From Ferrovibrio sp046297895 (lineage in GTDB: Bacteria > Pseudomonadota > Alphaproteobacteria > Ferrovibrionales > Ferrovibrionaceae), in assembly GCF_046297895.1 (NCBI RefSeq), contig NZ_JBKBHC010000001.1, positions 460,762 through 524,761 of the forward strand: a DNA stretch of 64,000 nucleotides, written 5' to 3'. Below, one piece after another: positions 19,313-28,983 of the stretch. Position 1 is the stretch's first letter, and each line of letters starts with the position of its first letter. The notes below the pieces were generated by a model. The model was not told the origin of the DNA. It saw only the letters and a program-made list of their open reading frames with translations, and did not search any database. The position numbers and the translations under genes were made by a program.

Positions 19313-20776
19313 GTGAAGAACCGCCTGCTGTCCAGCGCCGCCGCCCTGCTGGCCCTGACCGCCCTGCCCGCTCTTGCCGCCGACGACGAGCATGAGAAGA
19401 AGGGCTACACCTATGCCGCCGGCGACCTCGACCTGACCCTGACTCTGGATGCCGGCTTCGGCCTGTTCAGCGTCAGCAACGCCATCCACGGTCTGGGCAG
19501 CCAGGCCCGCGGCAGCAGCGAACGCGCCGGCGGCCGCGCCTGGAGCGAAGGATTCATCGCGCCGGGCCTGGGCCTCGACTGGCATCTGGGCGAGAGCAGC
19601 GCCTATGGCGGCTTCAAGCTGCTGGGCAGCGCCACGCGCGGCCAGGGCGACGCCCAGCGCGACTCCACCACCAGCGACCGGCCCGAGGCGCTGGGCATCG
19701 AAGAGGCCTTTCTCGGCTGGAAATCCGGCACCGTCTTCGCCGCTTTGGGCGAGGATGCCGTCGATGTCTCGCTCGGCCGCCAGCCCTTCAGCGTCGGCGA
19801 CGGCTTCCTGCTGGTGGACGGTACGGCCGAGGGTTCCCGCCGCGCCGCCTATGTGATGGGTCCGCGCGCCAGCTTCGACCGCACCGCCATCCTCAAGCTC
19901 AACACCGCACCGGTGCGGGCCGACATCTTCCATCTCGAAGGCAACGTCGACCAGACCTTCATGCGCGGCAGCGATGCCGCCGCCACCAAGCTGTACGGCG
20001 GCAATGTCGAATGGTTCGCCTCCAGCCACAAGGATCACGGCCGCTTCGAATACGAAGAGCGCCTGTGGTATGTGGGCGCCACCGCGCTCACCGTCTACGA
20101 GGCCGATACCGGCGTTTCCACCAACCGCAAGGGCCTCGATGTCTATGCCCTGCGCGCCGGCGGCGCGCTGCTCAGCGGCCTGGGCGAGGGCTGGCAGGAT
20201 TTCGCGCTGTATTCCGAACTGGGCCAGCAGCGGAACGGCGATGCCGGCCGCAAGAGCCGCGCCCATGCCTGGTATGTCGAGCCGCAATATACGCTCTCGG
20301 CCCTGCCCTGGACGCCGCGCCTGAGCTATCGCTACGCCCATTTCAGCGGCGACAACAACTCCGGCGATGGCCGCAACACCGCCTGGGATTCGCTCTATAC
20401 CGGCGGCGGCGCGCGCGGTTTCGGCACCTGGGACCTGGGCGAGATCTACACGCGCTATACCCCCGGCGGCAATTCCAACCTGAACAGCCACATGGTGCAT
20501 CTGCGCCTGCAGCCGGCGGAAGAACTGGCCGTCGGCGCCCTGGTCTACCGGCATTTCTACGACAAACCCGACACCGCAAACGGCGTGCGTTCCGACGACC
20601 TGCTCACCGAGCTGAACGTCTATGCGCAGTGGGAAACGCCGGTGAAGGGCCTGAGCGTCACTGGCCTGCTGGGCGCGGCCAAGGCCGGCGACGGCCGACG
20701 CCAGCAGCTCGGCACCACCGACGCCACCGATCGCACCACCTATCTGGGCCAGGTGGTGTTCGGCTATTCCTTCTAG
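19313..20776 (+). CDS. Alginate-export-domain outer membrane porin
   Basis: A 487-residue outer-membrane beta-barrel. The signal peptide is about residues 1-23 (VKNRLLSSAAALLALTALPA, then LAA), the body is built of alternating polar/hydrophobic strands, and the C-terminal Phe (FGYSF) is the barrel-assembly signal. The region LSYRYAHFSGDNNSGDG followed by LYTGGG and NSNLNSHMVHLRLQP matches the alginate export/porin family (PF13372) pattern. The GTG at 19313 is chosen because GGAGA lies 8 bases upstream and the signal peptide starts there; an ATG at 19235 would put 26 polar residues before the signal. A Zur-like operator on its promoter hints at a role in zinc uptake. The last 4 bases overlap the convergent antiporter gene. 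Confidence 0.75.
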   Translation: MKNRLLSSAAALLALTALPALAADDEHEKKGYTYAAGDLDLTLTLDAGFGLFSVSNAIHGLGSQARGSSERAGGRAWSEGFIAPGLGLDWHLGESSAYGGFKLLGSATRGQGDAQRDSTTSDRPEALGIEEAFLGWKSGTVFAALGEDAVDVSLGRQPFSVGDGFLLVDGTAEGSRRAAYVMGPRASFDRTAILKLNTAPVRADIFHLEGNVDQTFMRGSDAAATKLYGGNVEWFASSHKDHGRFEYEERLWYVGATALTVYEADTGVSTNRKGLDVYALRAGGALLSGLGEGWQDFALYSELGQQRNGDAGRKSRAHAWYVEPQYTLSALPWTPRLSYRYAHFSGDNNSGDGRNTAWDSLYTGGGARGFGTWDLGEIYTRYTPGGNSNLNSHMVHLRLQPAEELAVGALVYRHFYDKPDTANGVRSDDLLTELNVYAQWETPVKGLSVTGLLGAAKAGDGRRQQLGTTDATDRTTYLGQVVFGYSF

Positions 20777-22533
20777 GCGGCTGCCGGCCCCGCATTCGGC
20801 CCCGCATTCGGCCCGGTCGAAGACGCCGGAAACAGCTCGATCATGGCGCGGGCGATTTCGCGCTCGCCCATGATCACCGTGGTCGCGCCGTGGCCGGTCA
20901 GGTGATCGACCTCGGCATCGGCATGGGCGCGGGCGATGATGCTGAGTGCCGGATTGATGCCGCGCGCCATCTGCACGATGGCGCCGGCCTCGAACACGTT
21001 CGGGATGGCCAGGATCAGTTGCCGCGCCTGCGCCAGGTTGGCGGCGGCCAGTATATCGGCACGGGTGGCGTTGCCGGCCAGCACCTCGATGCCCTGCTCG
21101 CGCAGTTCCTTCACCCGTTTGTCGACATCCTCGATCACCAGAAACGGCATGCCACGCTCGCGCATGGCCGCCGCCACCAGACTGCCGACCCTGCCATGAC
21201 CGATCAGCACCACGTGATCGCTCAGCAGAGTGGTCGGCGGAGTGGTTTCGTTGTCGGGCGCGCCGTCTGAAGCATGTCCGCCCTGCTCGGGCATCGGCTC
21301 GCCACCGTCCTGGGTGGCTATGCGGCGTTCCAGCCATGGCCTGAACCACTCGATGCCTGCGAAAATCAGCGGGTTGAGCAGGATCGACAGGATCGCGCCG
21401 GCCAGGATCAGGTCGCGGCCCTCCTCGGGCAGCAATTTGAGTTCCACGCCCAGCGCCGCCAGGATGAAGGAGAATTCGCCGATCTGCGCCAGGCTGGCCG
21501 ATATCAGCAGCGCGGTGTTCAGCGGATGCCGGAAGGCCAGCACGATCAGGAAGGCGGCCAGCGACTTGCCGATCACGATGATGAACACGGTGGCCAGCAC
21601 CGGCAGTGGATCGCGCAGCAGGATCGCCGGGTCGAACAGCATGCCGACCGAGACGAAGAACAGCACGGCGAAGGCGTCGCGCAGCGGCAGCGATTCATTG
21701 GCCGCTTCGTGGCTGAGCGGCGATTCGCTCATCACCATGCCGGCGAAAAAGGCGCCCAGCGCGAAGGATACGCCAAACAGCTTGGCCGCGCCGAAGGCCA
21801 CGCCCAGCGCGATCGCCAGCACGGCTAACCGAAACAGCTCGCGCGAGCCGGTATGCACCACGTAATGCAACATCCAGGGGATCAGCCGACGGCCAACCAC
21901 CAGCATCAGCGCCACGAAGGCGGCAACCTTGCCCAGGGTGATGCCCAGCGTGATCAGGATTTCGCGGCTGGGTAAGCCGTCCTGCAGCGATACGTCGTCA
22001 CCCTGGCTGAGCACGCCGCCCAGCGCCGGCAACAACACCAGCGCCAGCACCATGGCGAGGTCTTCGACGATCAGCCAGCCGACCGCGATACGACCGCGCT
22101 CGGTTTCGATCAGGCGACGTTCCTGCAGGGCGCGCAGCAGCACCACGGTGGACGCCACCGATAAGGCGAGGCCGAAAATGAAACCGCCGCCCAGGGGCCA
22201 GCCCATTGCCCATGACAGGCCCAGCCCCATCAGCGTCGCCACCGCGATCTGCCCAACCGCGCCGGGAATGGCAATGGCTTTCACCGACAGCAGGTCTTTC
22301 AGCGAAAAATGCAGGCCGACGCCGAACATCAGCAGGATGACGCCGATTTCTGCCAGCTCGTTGGCCAGGGCCTGGTCGGCGACGAAGCCGGGCGTGAACG
22401 GCCCGACCAGAACGCCGGCCAGCAGATACCCCACCAGCGGCGACACCCGCAACCGATTGGCAACCGCGCCAAAAACAAACGCGAGCACAAGGCCCATGAC
22501 GATGGTCGCAATCAGCGGCGTGTGATGGGGCAT
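20773..22533 (-). CDS. Cation:proton antiporter with TrkA-N domain (YbaL/KefB-like, CPA2)
   Basis: A 586-residue inner-membrane antiporter. The first roughly 390 residues hold about 12 membrane segments of the Na+/H+ exchanger fold, including LLMFGVGLHFSLKDLL and SVASTVVLLRALQERRL. The cytoplasmic part from about residue 435 is a TrkA-N (RCK) Rossmann domain with HVVLIGHGRVGSLVAAAM. It resembles E. coli YbaL more than KefB/KefC; no KefF/KefG ancillary gene is adjacent. The C-terminus is rich in Gly/Pro/Asn repeats (GPNAGPNAGP). It would exchange K+ or another cation for protons. Confidence 0.88.
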   Translation of the reverse strand: MPHHTPLIATIVMGLVLAFVFGAVANRLRVSPLVGYLLAGVLVGPFTPGFVADQALANELAEIGVILLMFGVGLHFSLKDLLSVKAIAIPGAVGQIAVATLMGLGLSWAMGWPLGGGFIFGLALSVASTVVLLRALQERRLIETERGRIAVGWLIVEDLAMVLALVLLPALGGVLSQGDDVSLQDGLPSREILITLGITLGKVAAFVALMLVVGRRLIPWMLHYVVHTGSRELFRLAVLAIALGVAFGAAKLFGVSFALGAFFAGMVMSESPLSHEAANESLPLRDAFAVLFFVSVGMLFDPAILLRDPLPVLATVFIIVIGKSLAAFLIVLAFRHPLNTALLISASLAQIGEFSFILAALGVELKLLPEEGRDLILAGAILSILLNPLIFAGIEWFRPWLERRIATQDGGEPMPEQGGHASDGAPDNETTPPTTLLSDHVVLIGHGRVGSLVAAAMRERGMPFLVIEDVDKRVKELREQGIEVLAGNATRADILAAANLAQARQLILAIPNVFEAGAIVQMARGINPALSIIARAHADAEVDHLTGHGATTVIMGEREIARAMIELFPASSTGPNAGPNAGPAAA

Positions 22534-22646
22534 CCGCGGGGATTTCCTCTCGGCGATGACGTGTCGGAATTGTTCCTAGATAGGTGGGCGGCCTTCCCGC
22601 TTCAATAAAAAATCTCGGATCGGCGCGAAAAGCCCGCCCCCCGCGC

Positions 22647-23846
22647 TCACCGGAACGCTTCCTGCCGCAGCTGCCGCGCCGCTTCGGCGACCGGCAACTC
22701 TAACTGACGGCCGCTGCGCCAGCGCAGGCTGAGCGAGCCGCGTTCCGCCTCGCGCTCGCCGGCCACGGCCACCAGCGGCACGCCCTGGTCATGCGCCTCG
22801 GCGATCTTGCGGCTCAGCCGCTCGGACCGGCTGTCGACCGCCACGCGGTAGCCTTCGCGGCCCAGCGCGGCCGCCGCCTTGCGGGCATAGCCGGCATGGG
22901 CGTCGGTCACATTGGCGACGACGAGCTGTTCGGGCGCCAGCCATAGCGGCAATGCGCCCCGGTAATGCTCCAGCAGCATGCCGATGAACCGTTCCAGGCT
23001 GCCCAGCACGGCGTGATGGATCAGCACCGGCCGCGCTCTCGTACTGTCGCTGCCGACATAGTCCACGCCCATGCGTTCCGGCAGCACGAAATCGAGCTGC
23101 ACCGTGCCGCATTGCCAGCTTCGGCCATGGCTGTCACGCAGATGGAATTCCAGCTTGGGCCCATAGAAGGCGCCTTCGCCGTTGCGGATGGCGAAATCCA
23201 GCCCGGCACGGCGCGCCGCCATCACCAGCGCGGCCTCGGCGCGGTCCCAGGTGGCATCATCGCCAGCGCGCTTGGCTGGTCGCGTCGCAAAAAACACCAG
23301 TGGTGCGCCGAAACCGAAATCGGCATAGATGCTGCGCAACAATTCACAGAACCGCTGCACCTCGCCCTCGATCTGCGCCTCCGTACAGAAGATGTGGGCA
23401 TCGTCCTGCACGAAGCTGCGCGTGCGCATCAGGCCCTGCAGCGCGCCCGAGGGCTCGTCGCGATGGCAGGCGCCGAACTCGCAGTACCGCAGTGGCAGTT
23501 CGTGCACCGAGCGCAGCTTCTTGTTGAACACCTGCACATGCCCGGGGCAGCTCATCGGCTTCAGCGCGAAAGGCCGGTTCCCGGAATTCAGCCGATACAT
23601 TTCGTTGGCGAACTTCTCGGCATGGCCGCTCTGCTCCCACAAAGAGTAGCTGAGCAGTTGCGGCGTACGGATTTCCTGGAAGCCGGCCTCGCGCATGCGC
23701 CGGCGGATATAATCCTCCACCACGCGATACAGCGCGAAGCCGCGCGGGTGCCAGAACACCATGCCCGGCCCTTCCTCCTGCTGGTGGAACAGGTCGAGCT
23801 TCGTGCCCAGCACCCGGTGATCGTAGGCGTCGATACTCTGGTTCAC
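22647..23846 (-). CDS. thrS: Threonyl-tRNA synthetase, short form without TGS and editing domains
   Basis: A 399-residue class II synthetase that charges tRNA-Thr. It starts directly at the catalytic core (AYDHRVLGTKLDLFHQQEEG), whereas standard bacterial ThrRS of about 640 residues carries TGS and N2 editing domains first. The catalytic zinc ligands are kept: Cys100 in KPMSCPGHVQVF, His151 in QDDAHIFC and His277 in LIHHAVLG. The anticodon-binding domain is about 303-399. The GTG start at 23846 has AAGGAG 8 bases upstream, and no upstream frame encodes the missing domains. Without the editing domain it could not clear Ser-tRNA-Thr itself. It may be a second copy beside a full-length enzyme elsewhere, which the window cannot show. 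The leader region suggests threonine-linked control. Confidence 0.95.
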   Translation of the reverse strand: MNQSIDAYDHRVLGTKLDLFHQQEEGPGMVFWHPRGFALYRVVEDYIRRRMREAGFQEIRTPQLLSYSLWEQSGHAEKFANEMYRLNSGNRPFALKPMSCPGHVQVFNKKLRSVHELPLRYCEFGACHRDEPSGALQGLMRTRSFVQDDAHIFCTEAQIEGEVQRFCELLRSIYADFGFGAPLVFFATRPAKRAGDDATWDRAEAALVMAARRAGLDFAIRNGEGAFYGPKLEFHLRDSHGRSWQCGTVQLDFVLPERMGVDYVGSDSTRARPVLIHHAVLGSLERFIGMLLEHYRGALPLWLAPEQLVVANVTDAHAGYARKAAAALGREGYRVAVDSRSERLSRKIAEAHDQGVPLVAVAGEREAERGSLSLRWRSGRQLELPVAEAARQLRQEAFR

Positions 23847-23904
23847 GGCGATAACTCCTTCATTTGCGGAGCGTGCCGGAAGCGGACAGGACCCTGAAAC
23901 GACC

Positions 23905-23933
23905 GGGGCCCCGTCCGTTTCCGGCGGGGCCCC
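23905..23933 (-). terminator. Attenuator-type hairpin in the thrS leader
   Basis: Eight-bp perfect GC arms at 23926-23933 and 23905-23912, extended inside by a G-C pair and a CCG/CGG stem with a GAAA loop. It lies between the leader peptide stop (23960) and the thrS start (23846). No T run follows on the minus strand (the next bases are GGTCGTTTC), so it is not a textbook intrinsic terminator. Its 5' arm can instead pair with the end of the leader ORF, as an antiterminator would. Confidence 0.5.
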
Positions 23934-23959
23934 TGGGTGGTATGCGATGCGTTATCTGC

Positions 23960-24034
23960 TCACGCGCGACACCAGGGCTCCCCGCCGGAGGCGGTAACCT
24001 TAATGGTGGCTACGGTGAGAATGACGTTGCGCAT
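23960..24034 (-). CDS. Putative threonine-rich leader peptide of thrS
   Basis: A 24-codon ORF reading MRNVILTVATIKVTASGGEP and then WCRA, with three ACC Thr codons within eight codons (positions 7, 10 and 14). The ATG lies about 10 bases after a -10 element, so the transcript would start at or just before the ATG, a leaderless arrangement I recall for alphaproteobacterial trpL. A small hairpin (CCGCC-tcc-GGCGG) begins right at the last Thr codon, and the 3' part of the ORF can pair with the downstream hairpin arm. It would act in cis by ribosome stalling rather than as a protein. Confidence 0.5.
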   Translation of the reverse strand: MRNVILTVATIKVTASGGEPWCRA

Positions 24035-24044
24035 GGTGGTCGCG

Positions 24045-24073
24045 ACGGTATGCGCCGCGCCGCCATGCGTCAA
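24045..24073 (-). promoter_or_regulatory. Promoter of the thrS leader transcript
   Basis: On the minus strand, TTGACG (24068-24073) and TACCGT (24045-24050) are separated by exactly 17 bases. The -35 is a near-perfect sigma70-type element; the -10 keeps the T, A and final T. The predicted start point falls just upstream of the leader ATG at 24034. Confidence 0.6.
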
Positions 24074-24092
24074 GCAGGAATTTATGGCCCGC

Positions 24093-24965
24093 TCATTTGA
24101 GCGGCAGGCAGATATCGGTGAGCAGTTCGGTGGGCGGCACTTCGCGCGGATTGTTGAGATAATCCTCGAAGACCGGCGCATCGGCTGCCTCGCGGCCCGA
24201 CTGCACCAGCCATTCGCCATACAGCCAGTCATAGGCCGCCTTCATGTCGGAATACGGCCCCTTGTGGCGCAGCACGGCATACTCGCCGCCACGCAATTCG
24301 ACGCGCTGCAGCGGCGCTTCAATCGGAAAGGATGCATCGGGCACCATGATGCCGGCGGCCGACTGCAGGTCGGCTTCCGGCACCGAGGTGGGGTCGGAAT
24401 AGAACAGGCCTTTCATGCACAGGCCCGGCCGCAGCAGGTTGCGCGCCCCCAGCGTGCCGAACAGCGTCTCAAAGGCCCGGCCGATTTCCATATACGAGCC
24501 CCGGTGCGGAATCACGGCCAGCGTGGCGGGCGGCAGTTTGCGAATGGCGACATCATGCATGGGGGAAAATCCTTTCGGGGGGTTGAGCATGGAAAACCGG
24601 GTATGGCTGCCCGCCTTGCGGAATTCCGCCGGCGGCATGCCATAGGCATCGCGGAAGGCGCGGGTGAAGGCCGCCAGGCTGCCATAGCCGGCGCGTGGCC
24701 AGATCGCCTCCAGCGGCATGTCGGTATGGGCTAGGTCGGCGGCGGCACGCTGCAGCCGCAGGCGCTTCACCGTGCCGACGACCGACTCGCCGTAGACCGC
24801 CTGCCAGGTGCGGTGCCAGTGCCAGGGCGAGAGCGCCGCCACGTCGGCCAGGGTGTTGAGATCGGGCGCCTGGTCGAGATGAGCGTAGATGTATTCCACC
24901 ACGCGGGTGAAGCGGCGGACGTAACCAGCCCGGCCGGCGGACTCAGATGACGGGGATACGGACAT
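24093..24965 (-). CDS. AraC family regulator with C-terminal GyrI-like effector domain
   Basis: A 290-residue protein. The first roughly 115 residues are a tandem AraC helix-turn-helix (LADVAALSPWHWHRTWQAVY, then GYGSLAAFTRAFRDAYGMPP). Residues from about 130 form a GyrI-like/SHV domain, which in Rob and SoxS-like regulators binds small hydrophobic ligands, starting at VAIRKLPPATLAVIPHRGSY. This is the Rob/BmrR-type layout of drug- or metabolite-sensing activators. It ends about 20 bases from the thrS promoter on the same strand. Its target is not evident; no transporter is adjacent. Confidence 0.9.
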   Translation of the reverse strand: MSVSPSSESAGRAGYVRRFTRVVEYIYAHLDQAPDLNTLADVAALSPWHWHRTWQAVYGESVVGTVKRLRLQRAAADLAHTDMPLEAIWPRAGYGSLAAFTRAFRDAYGMPPAEFRKAGSHTRFSMLNPPKGFSPMHDVAIRKLPPATLAVIPHRGSYMEIGRAFETLFGTLGARNLLRPGLCMKGLFYSDPTSVPEADLQSAAGIMVPDASFPIEAPLQRVELRGGEYAVLRHKGPYSDMKAAYDWLYGEWLVQSGREAADAPVFEDYLNNPREVPPTELLTDICLPLK

Positions 24966-25262
24966 GTTGGCCTCAGCGGTGATCGACTGGGGCGGACGCT
25001 AGCAGAGGCCGGTTTGATAAATCTTGCGAAGTCGCGCTTGCCCGCCGGTCTGCCGCGAACGCGGCCGGTTTGCGGGGAACGAGGCCTTGCCGCAGTGGGT
25101 TTGTTTACTATATGTTCTCATCTCCACTGCCATGATGGGTCACTTGTCCGGCAGTCATCCGCCTGCGGATTGGCTCGGGTTCCTGGCAGAGTCAAAAAAT
25201 GTCGTCTTAAGCAGATTCAATAACTTAACACATCAAAACACACGCAAAACACCTGCAAACCG

Positions 25263-26303
25263 TCACTTCGTCACCGTGAACTGGATGCCGAACCAGCGAA
25301 ACCGGCCCTGCTCGGCCGAAGGTACGGTGCAACTGATGCGGTCGCGGGGCGGGGTGAAGGCCTCGGCCGGGGTCAGCTCGTAGCGCCGCTCGGCCCCGCT
25401 CACTGCCTTGGGCTGGATCGGCTTGCCCTGGCCGGTATAGCAGACCATCTGGTTCAGCCGCTCGATGCCCGGCGCCACGGTGAAGCGCAGCGTCGGCGGA
25501 TTGGGGGTCTGGCCCAGCCGGATCAGCACGTCGGCCGGCTCCACGTCGCTCACTGGCAGCGGCAGGGCATTCAATGCCTGGCGCACGCGTTCCACGCTGC
25601 CGAAGCTTTCGTTCATCGGAAAGCGCGGCAGCCAGAACATGTCGTGTTTCGCATGGGCAATGCCGGAATGCTGGCCGAATGCCACGCTGTAGCCCATCTC
25701 CTTCACCAGCTTCAGCGACATGGCGTCCCATTCGCCGAAGGGATAGGCGAAGAGCTTGGGTCTTTCGCCCAGCTCCTGCTCGAACAGCCTCATCGAGGTT
25801 TCCAGGTCCTCGCGGGCCTTTTCGGGCGACAGCCCCGGCAGCGAGGGATGGCGATGGCTGTGGGCGCCGATGGTGACGCCCTCTTTCTTGAGCTGCCGGA
25901 CCTGATCCCAGGTCAGGTAGCCGCGCAGTTTTGATGTCACCGGCTCGGTGGCAACGAACAGGGTGAAGGGCAGGCCGGCTTTCTTCAGGCGCGGCCAGCC
26001 CTCGGTCAGCACCGAGAGATAGGCATCGTCGGCGGTGATCGCGACGGCGCGGTCGGGCAAGGGCTGGCCGGCCTGCAGTTTCGCCACGATCTCGGGCAGC
26101 GGCAGCACGTGATACCGGCCCGAGGTCAGCTCGGCGATATGGGCATCGAACTGCTCAAGCCGGATATTGGTGCTGGGTACGCTGTTCTCGCCGAAGCGGT
26201 GGTACATCAAGATGCTGGCGTGGTCCGCAGCGGTGGCAGGCTGTAGGGCAGCCAGGCCGGCAGCCAAAACACCAGCGGAAAGGGTAAATTTCAGGGCTTT
26301 CAT
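25263..26303 (-). CDS. Exported polysaccharide deacetylase (NodB-like)
   Basis: A 346-residue protein with a Sec signal peptide (MKALKFTLSAGVLAAGLAAL to about residue 26) and a NodB deacetylase domain. The metal Asp pair is in ITADDAY (92-93), the metal histidines in GAHSHRHPSL (148-152) and the third motif in FAYPFGEWD. It would remove N-acetyl groups from a cell-surface or exported glycan in a metal-dependent way. Motif 1 is the TADDA variant rather than TFDDG. The C-terminal roughly 100 residues look like an extra beta-rich domain of unknown role. The start at 26303 is set by the signal peptide; an ATG at 26333 would precede it by 10 residues. Confidence 0.88.
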   Translation of the reverse strand: MKALKFTLSAGVLAAGLAALQPATAADHASILMYHRFGENSVPSTNIRLEQFDAHIAELTSGRYHVLPLPEIVAKLQAGQPLPDRAVAITADDAYLSVLTEGWPRLKKAGLPFTLFVATEPVTSKLRGYLTWDQVRQLKKEGVTIGAHSHRHPSLPGLSPEKAREDLETSMRLFEQELGERPKLFAYPFGEWDAMSLKLVKEMGYSVAFGQHSGIAHAKHDMFWLPRFPMNESFGSVERVRQALNALPLPVSDVEPADVLIRLGQTPNPPTLRFTVAPGIERLNQMVCYTGQGKPIQPKAVSGAERRYELTPAEAFTPPRDRISCTVPSAEQGRFRWFGIQFTVTK

Positions 26304-26374
26304 GGCCGCCAGCATAGCCGGCCGGCCGGCCAAAGGGGAGACTTGGCCGGCACTTTCCGCTATAAGCCCGGCCC

Positions 26375-27106
26375 ATGCCTCAGACCGCCAATCCGGGCCG
26401 CATCGCCCCCGTCTTCTGCGCCATCGACACCATCGAACTGGCCTTCGCCGGCCGCTGCGCCCGCGCCGCCGCCGCCGCCGGTTTCGGGGTCAAGCTGGGC
26501 AAGGAATTCTTCACCGCCCACGGCCCGGCCGAAGTCCGCGCCATCCTGCCCCAGGGCACGCCGCTGTTCCTCGACCTGAAATTCCACGACATCCCCAACA
26601 CCGTGGCTGGCGCGGTGCGCTCGGCCGCAGCCGCCATGGGGCCGATGATGCTCACCGTACATGCCTCGGGCGGGCCGGCGATGATCCGCGCCGCCGTGGA
26701 CGCCGCCCGTTCGGCCAAGCAGAAACCCTGGATTCTGGCGGTCACGGCACTGACCTCGCTGGATGCCGCCGACCTGCGCGCCGTGGGCGTGAATGAGGAT
26801 GTCAGCGCCTATGTGGTGCGGCTGGCCAAGCTGGCCCAGGAGAACGGCGCCGACGGCGTGATCTGCGCCGCCACCGAGATCGAGATGCTGCGCCGGGCCT
26901 GCGGCCCCGATTTCAAGCTGGTGGTGCCCGGCATCCGCCCCAAGGGCTCGGCTGCCGGCGACCAGAAGCGCGTGATGACGCCAGGCGAGGCCTTAAGGCT
27001 CGGGGCCGACCATCTGGTGATCGGCCGGCCGATCACCGAAGCCGAGAATCCCGAGGCCAGCGCCCGGGCCATCGCGCAGGAACTGCGCGAAGCGGCAGTC
27101 GCATAA
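26375..27106 (+). CDS. pyrF: Orotidine 5'-phosphate decarboxylase
   Basis: A 243-residue TIM-barrel enzyme that decarboxylates OMP to UMP, the last step of de novo pyrimidine synthesis. The catalytic Lys/Asp motif is in FLDLKFHDIPNTVAGA, the substrate loop in VVPGIRPKGSAAGDQKRVMT, and the phosphate site near LVIGRPIT. The N-terminal strand is FCAIDT, where many family members have a VALD pattern. The start is divergent from the deacetylase gene. It leads the run into trpF, two bases downstream, as in other alphaproteobacteria. Confidence 0.95.
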   Translation: MPQTANPGRIAPVFCAIDTIELAFAGRCARAAAAAGFGVKLGKEFFTAHGPAEVRAILPQGTPLFLDLKFHDIPNTVAGAVRSAAAAMGPMMLTVHASGGPAMIRAAVDAARSAKQKPWILAVTALTSLDAADLRAVGVNEDVSAYVVRLAKLAQENGADGVICAATEIEMLRRACGPDFKLVVPGIRPKGSAAGDQKRVMTPGEALRLGADHLVIGRPITEAENPEASARAIAQELREAAVA

Positions 27107-27108
27107 CC

Positions 27109-27750
27109 ATGCCGGTGCTGGCCAAAATCTGCGGCCTGACCGACGAAGCCGCCGTGGAGGCCGCCGTGCAGCACGGCGCCGACATGCTGGGCTTCGTGTT
27201 CTTTCCCGCCTCGCCGCGCAACCTGTCGGCCGAACAGGCCGAGGCCTTGCTGCACACCGTGCCCTCGGGCATCGACCGCGTCGGCGTTTTCGTCGATCCG
27301 GAAACCGATTTCCTCGACAGGATCCTGGCCAAGGCGCGGCTCGACCTGCTGCAGCTGCACGGCGACGAGACGCCGGAACGCTGCCGCGCCATCAGCATCT
27401 ATTTCGGCCTGCCGATCATCAAGGCGATCAAGGTGTCGTCGAAAGCCGACCTGAAGGCCGCGAAGGCCTATGAGGATGCCGTCGACTGGCTGATGTTCGA
27501 TGCCGCGCCGCCGAAGGACGCCACCCGGCCGGGCGGCAATGCCGCCAGCTTCGACTGGAGCATCATGCAGGGCGCGAAGTTCAACCGGCCTTGGCTGCTC
27601 TCGGGCGGGCTGACGCCGGAGAATCTTTCCTTGGCCGTGCAGCAATCCGGCGCCAGCGCCGTCGATGTGTCCTCCGGCGTGGAAAGCGCCCCGGGGAAGA
27701 AGGATCCGGCAAAGATCCGCGCCTTCCTCGATGCCGCCCGCCGCCTGTAA
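27109..27750 (+). CDS. trpF: Phosphoribosylanthranilate isomerase
   Basis: A 213-residue TIM-barrel isomerase of tryptophan synthesis. It has the catalytic Cys in AKICGLTDEAAV near the N-terminus, the strand GFVFFPASPRNLS, the Asp-containing DAAPPKDATRPGG and the phosphate-binding WLLSGGLTPENL and VDVSSGVES. It follows pyrF by two bases and precedes trpB by 21 bases, forming one transcription unit with trpB, trpA, accD and folC. Confidence 0.96.
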   Translation: MPVLAKICGLTDEAAVEAAVQHGADMLGFVFFPASPRNLSAEQAEALLHTVPSGIDRVGVFVDPETDFLDRILAKARLDLLQLHGDETPERCRAISIYFGLPIIKAIKVSSKADLKAAKAYEDAVDWLMFDAAPPKDATRPGGNAASFDWSIMQGAKFNRPWLLSGGLTPENLSLAVQQSGASAVDVSSGVESAPGKKDPAKIRAFLDAARRL

Positions 27751-27771
27751 CGCAGAGTTAGGATCGAACCG

Positions 27772-28979
<1,208 letters not shown>

Positions 28980-28983
<4 letters not shown>

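Noticed and set aside
18401..21349. A 982-codon open frame on the minus strand covering rph and extending upstream
   Set aside because: Only the last 238 codons are ribonuclease PH. The rest is antisense to the porin and to the end of the antiporter gene, and has the low-complexity Gly/Ala/Arg look of a GC-rich shadow frame.
24966..25262. A 297-base spacer between the AraC and deacetylase genes with an AT-rich part
   Set aside because: Looked for promoters, small ORFs, LexA boxes and RNA signatures. Only a short ATCCGC/GCGGAT stem was found, too weak to call.
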